From positions 10,530,626 through 10,594,625 of the forward strand of contig JASSKH010000017.1 of assembly GCA_031763025.1 (NCBI GenBank): 64,000 nt of DNA, in the 5' to 3' direction. This DNA is from Macrocystis pyrifera. Lineage: Eukaryota > Sar > Phaeophyceae > Laminariales > Laminariaceae. A model generated the notes under the pieces. The model saw only the letters and a list, made by a program, of their open reading frames with translations. It did no database searches and had not been told where the DNA came from. Positions 59,243 to 64,000 of this stretch are shown piece by piece (positions within the stretch are counted from its first letter, which is position 1; every line of letters starts with the position of its first letter). Both the position numbers and the translations under genes were made by a program.

Positions 59243-59640
59243 CCGCTGTAGGTACCTATAATAGCTGTAGCAGGGGTATTTTAAGCGAACAACTAGCCTG
59301 CTGTGCCGTAGCAGCTACAACAGTGAGGGAGCTCGTGCCGCTCCTCTGTCCCCTCCTCGTGCTGTACTACTGCTGCTTTTGTGGTGCTGCTGCGTGTGGC
59401 GGCCCGAGTGTGAGCTGCGTGGGAGAGTACGTCTGGGCACAGCAATAAACAAGCAGGAAAACAATAGCACTAGCACCAGCCGCACCCGCCGTAGAGCCGC
59501 CCGCTTTACGAGATACTTTTGCGAGCTTCTTCTGCTGCCGAGCTAGTGCGTGCGTGCGTGTGCATACGTTCGCTGCGCGCTGTGTGCTCATCGTGATGAT
59601 TTCCAAATAATTGTGCGGCACGAGTGACAAATTATAGCAT
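59243..59640 (-). repeat. Right arm of the second long inverted repeat
   Basis: GTAGGTACCTATAATAGCTG, GAGGGAGCTCGTGCCGCTCC and CGTCTGGGCACAGCAAT correspond inversely to the left arm. Together they bound about 2.4 kb containing a LINE end and a SINE; an older foldback element is likely. Confidence 0.7.
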
Positions 59641-59654
59641 AAACATGTGGTCCT

Positions 59655-59765
59655 GAAGTGTGTGTATGTTCTTCACCATACCTTTCTTCCTACCCGTCGA
59701 CATCCAGCACATTTCTTTTACTTCTTTTTCATCATCACTTTAACAGCAGTACTTTCCAGCCTTTT
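59655..59765 (-). mobile_element. LINE tail plus SINE tail fragment
   Basis: TTCTTCACCATACCTTTC...CGACATCCAGCAC, then a minus SINE end with AACAGCAG inserted inside CTTTTACTTTCCAGCC. Confidence 0.6.
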
Positions 59766-59993
59766 ACTGTTAGGCATGGGAATGTTGTGTTGTTGTTTTC
59801 TTCACATTAAACCGTTCTTTCTACCCGTGGACATCCAGCACAACCAGTGTCCGTGCCGATTTTTCAAACCTAGAGAGATACAAGTTCTGTGGTCACAAAG
59901 CTACGCCGCAGAGATACTACGTTGCCACGTATGCAATGCAATGCCATGTCATCATACTGCGTACGACAGGCACGACATACCCATTCCATGACC

Positions 59994-60298
59994 CCGGTGG
60001 CTTGGTAGGTGGTCCGCGAGCCTATCAAGATCAATTTCGTGAGTTCGAGTCTCACCGAGTGCATGCTCATAGGGACTTTTTCTTGCATAAAATTGATTAG
60101 CGGAAAGCGCGAGAGCGTGAGTTAGCTGTACATTCGATGAAAATCGACGAGCAGTGGGAATGCTGAACCCTATGCGCGATAAAAACTAAAGGCACGTACC
60201 GGGGGGGAGAAGGGACGACACCTGTGACCACGGCTTGTCCAGAAGATCGTCGAGGGTAAAACCTCCTACGAGTGGGCTGGAAAGTAAAAGTGATGATG
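59994..60298 (+). mobile_element. tRNA-derived SINE with 7 bp target duplication
   Basis: CATGACC at 59987-59993 and 60299-60305 flanks the copy; the sister LINE at 58085-58830 has it once. This SINE lacks a poly(A) tail, ending GTGATGATG. Confidence 0.93.
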
Positions 60299-60479
60299 CA
60301 TGACCTAGAGAAACAAAAACGAAACAAAGAGAAAAAACAAAAAAAGAAACGAAGACAATTCGAAAGAGAAAAGAAACACTTCAGTATAGCAACAAACCAT
60401 CGTACCCCCCCGTAGGGGACGTGGCAGACACTTGAAAAGAACGAGCTGGAAAAAATAAATAAATAAGAAAACACCACTA

Positions 60480-60583
60480 TTACGGGGGTCCATAGTTAAT
60501 GGGACCAAATTTTGTTAGTAAAAAACGTAAATATATAGATTTTTATGTACACGATAGGTCCTATTAACTATGGACCTCCGTAA
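60480..60583. mobile_element. MITE, 104 bp, TA target duplication proven by empty site
   Basis: TTACGGGGGTCCATAGTTAA ... TTAACTATGGACCTCCGTAA, with about 30 bp inverted ends. TA at 60478-60479 and 60584-60585; the sister LINE reads CACCACTAGTCGTC. TA targeting fits the Tc1/mariner group. Confidence 0.92.
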
Positions 60584-60889
60584 TAGTCGTCAACAGAGTA
60601 AGACTAAGAACCAAGGGAAAAATAACAGGCAAACCCAACAAAGCACAAGGAATGCTCCAGGTAGCGGCAGCAGTTTATGGTACGAGTAGCACAGCCAGGG
60701 TCTCCCTGCTGGCCCGCCTGGTACCTTGCTACCCTGTCTGCCACCATCGTCCAGCGTTCGTCAACTGTACCCGGCCCCTCGGCGTCAGACAGTACGAAAC
60801 AAGCAAAGCAGGCTGGTCATCCACCCACGCCACACGACTCCTTCAATAAGGCTTATCAATCGGAGAAAGGAAGAGAAATGAAAATCACA

Positions 60890-61217
60890 TTTTTTTTTTT
60901 TTTTTTTATCATCACTTTTACTTTCCAGCCCACTCGTAGGAGGTTTTACCCTCGACGATCTTCTGGACAAGCCGTGGTCACAGGTGTCGTCCCTTCCCCC
61001 CCGGTACGTGCCTTTAGTTTTTATCGCGCATAGGGTTCAGCATTCCCACTGCTCGTCGTCGATTTGCATCGAATGTAGCTAACTCACGCTCTCGCGCTTT
61101 CCGCTAATCAATTTTATGCAAGAAAAAGTCCCTATGAGCATGCACTCGGTGAGACTCGAACTCACGAAATTGATCTTGATAGGCTCGCGGACCACCTACC
61201 AAGCCACCGGGGACGCC
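60890..61217 (-). mobile_element. tRNA-derived SINE, full length
   Basis: Minus copy, poly(T) at the left, GGGGACGCC at the right. Empty site is ATCACATAGGGTCACC in the LINE at 47805-48577. Confidence 0.9.
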
Positions 61218-61348
61218 GGTAGGGTCACCGCAAAGAAGACAATATAATGAAATATAAATAAACAAAAGCAACAGGAAGACAAAGGAAGACAACGTTCGAA
61301 CCAGCTGCACCAGTTGGTGGTACGAGTAGTATAGGCATGTTCTACTTC

Positions 61349-62287
61349 TTAGTCTGTCCGGTACCTGGCTACCCTATCTGCCATCTCCTTCCTACTTTCG
61401 TCCACTGCAGTTTCCCTTCTACTCCTCTTCCCCTCCCTCTCCGCATTCCCTTGGTCGGGTTTTCTGCTACTCCTCTTGTTGCCCCTCCTCCCCCCATTCC
61501 CTTGGACACCACCCACGGCAGATGCGCGGCGCTGCCTGCTCAGCTCAGCCTCAGCCTCGTGCCACCTCACCATGAATCGTTCGGCTGCTTCAAGAATCCC
61601 CCGGGACCACTTCCCGGCCTTTTTTGCTGCATGCAGTGGGCCACAGCGCGGTCTTAACACCAAGGGAGCAAGTTCCGTTGACCCTTCGGTGGCGCGGAAC
61701 TCCCTAAGGTCTTCGACTACGCATCTATGACAAGTCTTACCCTGTCCGCCAGGTCTCGGGTTCTCCCCACCAGCAATCGTCCCGAACATCACCCGGCTGG
61801 GTAATCGATCCTTGCTTTGCCGTGCCACCCCCCCCGCGAAGAAGAGACGCCGTTTGCGGATGGTCGTTTCGATGCTCTCGCAACGTGTCATCTTGAGGGC
61901 CTTCGCGTACGAGAGGGTGGCATGGTCAGTACGAAGTCGGCGCTGGAAGCCAATGACTCGCAACAGGACTTGGTGGTGAGCCGTTCGAAGCTTGGCAAAG
62001 TGTTCCGCTCCGAGGGTCCACGTCACACACCCGTAGAGCAGGGTCTCAATCACCTCGGCCTTCAGCATTCGGACTTTCAGGCTATGGGGGGCGGTCGTCC
62101 TATCATACAGCTCCGGGCCGAACCGTTTGAGGCATGGTCGCATGAGACGGATCCGTCGGTCGATTTCGAGCGAGAGGTCAGCATTTTCGTAATGGATTCG
62201 TTTTAGACGTAAAAAAATGTCCAGTCTATTCGAGAATCCGTTCAAAAAAAGTCGAAAGAACATTTTTTTAAAATAGTCTGACACCAC
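61349..62287 (-). mobile_element. LINE ORF2 C-terminal part, open for 312 codons, 5'-truncated
   Basis: Longest LINE coding piece here. From about residue 30 it reads as the region behind the RT palm and thumb (SLEIDRRIRLM, LKVRMLKAEVIETLLYG, RRLFFAGGVARQ), then PSRVMFGTIAGG, a Cys/His-poor linker GKTCHRCVVEDL, and a basic tail ending MADRVARYRTD. These resemble RTE/Jockey-type elements; the microsatellite rather than poly(A) tail suits RTE. The catalytic RT core and endonuclease are absent. LINE homology seems to stop near 62210. Confidence 0.8.
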
Positions 62288-62912
62288 CCTATTTACTTGG
62301 TTTTAGACTACATTCACGTGTAGCACTGAGCACCTGATTACTCGACCAGGGAAACGAATTGGATGATAAAGTTCGACAGACACCTCCCATCGATGGAGAA
62401 TGATCCACTGACTGGTTGTGTTTTGATCTGCAGATTTTTGCTCTGCTAAGTTTTTGTGGAAATACGTGGGAAAACTCGATTTTTTTAGGTTGTATTCGTA
62501 TCTTTCTGTCTATTTGACTATACTCGAAATCTAAACCAGTCAATCGATGCGGAATGACTTTGCGCACACAGTAATGCAATCTGCACCTGAATCCGACATG
62601 TAGCCGACATGTAATCTGTTGCACGAGTTGACCCTCTTTTGAAGAGTCAATTGTTGATGGGAAATTGGACAAAACATATCCCGAGATAAAAACAAAGGAC
62701 GTCCAGTCTTCATGGTATCGGGCAAACGGTGCCAGACATGAAAGCGGCCGCACGCCGAGCGATCGCCATCATACCTGGTGTCATCGCAGCAGCGAAGACC
62801 ATCTGTGATCGGGCCTTGATGCAGCAGGAAGCGAGTTACCCCTAGCGTTCAGATGCGAACGCATCACTATTGTTGTATCACGTGATAAAACGACGGAGTA
62901 AAAATACTCTAG
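62288..62912. other. Stretch without a recognised gene
   Basis: A minus-strand frame of 154 codons (62289-62753) has no known motif and shares no sequence with the LINE. Confidence 0.4.
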
Positions 62913-62998
62913 CGTACCACCCTGTCCGGAAATATAGGAATGGTTTAATCATAAATGTGAAAATAAGCTGATGTTTACATTTCCGGACAGAGTGGTAC
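62913..62998. mobile_element. Small MITE-like inverted repeat, 86 bp
   Basis: GTACCACCCTGTCCGGAAAT and, inverted, GTACCACTCTGTCCGGAAAT: 20 bp ends with one mismatch. Only copy in the window, no clear target duplication. Confidence 0.6.
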
Positions 62999-63828
62999 GA
63001 CGTACGAGTACATACACCAGCAGCATGCAGATTTCAGGCGCGTGGTGAATGCAGCCTTGGCCGCAAGGCTCAAGCCTAGCTGCACGCACAACAACAACTT
63101 GCCCGTGAGCTAGAAGTGGGGAGCGCTGCCACGAAGGTGCAGGCAGCGCCGTCGAACTCCCGGCCTCGGCGAAGTGCAGTATAGCAACACGCAGCCGAGT
63201 GTCGATGCTCTGTGTGTAGGTACGAGGTATGTTCTTCTTGTTTACTTGTTAACAGGAGTAAAACAGGACCGCATGCTGCGACTTGATCTGTACAAGATGT
63301 GTTTCACAGGGGGGGGCAGCTTTCTCATGCTGCCGGTCGCCAATCCCAAGGCCTCCCCAGGAACGTGCCATTCGTTCACGCTCGCGCGTCCGTGTCTACG
63401 CTGCAACTCCATCCTCTGGGCTTGGTTGTACGCTGTCCTGCAACACGTGTCGTGCAAAAAGCAAGGCTGAGTTTTTTCCAACTACAGCTCAACGCCACAA
63501 CATTGATGCCGGCATTGCTTTTATTTTATTTTTGAGAGGCAGCATCATAGAACGGATTTTTTGGTTGCAAACGTTTTTTTTCCCAATCACGGATTGGTTA
63601 ATTTCCTAAAGATTGTTTTCCCCCGATAACACGACCATGCGACATCCTTTGTTTTTTTTTACGTACTAACTAAAACGAATGCATCCCTAACTCAGAACTG
63701 TATTTTTATTTTCTCCCGAGGTATGCTTCCACCCCAAGTTATTGGAGCCCGTCCTGCGACCGACCACGGACTGCATTGTTGTGTTGTTGCGATGAGTGGT
63801 AATGCGAGAACGACAAAAACAACAACAA
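62999..63828. other. Stretch without a recognised gene
   Basis: Overlapping frames of 78-108 codons at 63170-63610 on both strands, no motif. Confidence 0.4.
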
Positions 63829-64000
63829 CTGGATACGATAGGCACGACATACAGCATATATCATGAAAAAAAGTTCACTAATAATGAAACAGAAAGAAAA
63901 CGAAAAAACAAATCGGGAAATAATGACAATAAAAGAAAATAAACTGTCTTGCCCCGCCGCAGCATTGTGCGGCAGACACTATGAAATATTGTAATTGAGC
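63829..64000 (-). mobile_element. LINE 3' UTR piece, cut by the window end
   Basis: GGATACGATAGGCACGACAT, polypurine block and GTGCGGCAGACACT in the minus sense, diverged from the main family. Confidence 0.6.

Larger units (their letters stand above)
59793..61348 (-). mobile_element. LINE 3' UTR with three nested insertions
   Basis: Runs from the tail (TTCTTCACATTAAACCG) to the stop codon at 61349. Two SINEs (59994-60298, 60890-61217) and one MITE (60480-60583) interrupt it. Without them the UTR is about 800 bp. Confidence 0.8.

Overview
The window looks like nuclear DNA of an intron-rich, repeat-laden eukaryote. The best guess is a stramenopile alga such as a brown alga. The grounds are a KP-43-like secreted subtilase split by introns of about 190-740 bp, a tyrosine-recombinase (DIRS-type) retroelement, a TTAGGG-type telomeric motif and abundant tRNA-derived SINEs. 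The organism is an inference; nothing in the window names it.

Layout. Positions 1-5720 hold a broken DIRS-like retroelement between inverted arms. From 5503 to 7290 lies a 1.8 kb dispersed repeat ('X') with a second copy at 36850-38590. From 7300 to 9510 are minus-strand pieces of a LINE, each with its own tandem duplication. From 12011 to 18722 lies the one clear host gene body: a minus-strand subtilase in eight visible exons with all catalytic residues. Its last exon is followed by two extra tandem 782 bp copies. Regions 18723-22190 and 10382-12010 hold nothing I can name. From 22190 to 49180 repeats dominate: minisatellites, SINEs, LINE 3' ends, a TA-flanked 105 bp MITE family and a hAT-like element. 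At 45729-46632 sits an exon encoding a signal peptide and subtilase-type propeptide on the same strand as the subtilase body. It may be the 5' exon of that same gene across a 27 kb intron, or a paralogue fragment. From 49406 to 53039 a large foldback element (arms of about 1.2 kb) sits in the 3' UTR of a LINE directly after its stop codon. From 53040 to 64000 LINE 3' ends, SINEs and a second long inverted repeat are nested in one another.

The nesting is useful because many insertions can be compared with an uninterrupted copy in the same window, giving exact target sites: SINE in LINE with a 7 bp duplication (CATGACC), MITE in LINE with a TA duplication, foldback in LINE. The least expected signal is a 9-mer, TACC(A/T)GGTA, at 15 or more places. 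In one matched repeat pair it is present in one copy and absent in the other as an inserted CCTGG with TA doubled, which looks like the excision footprint of a TA-targeting transposon.
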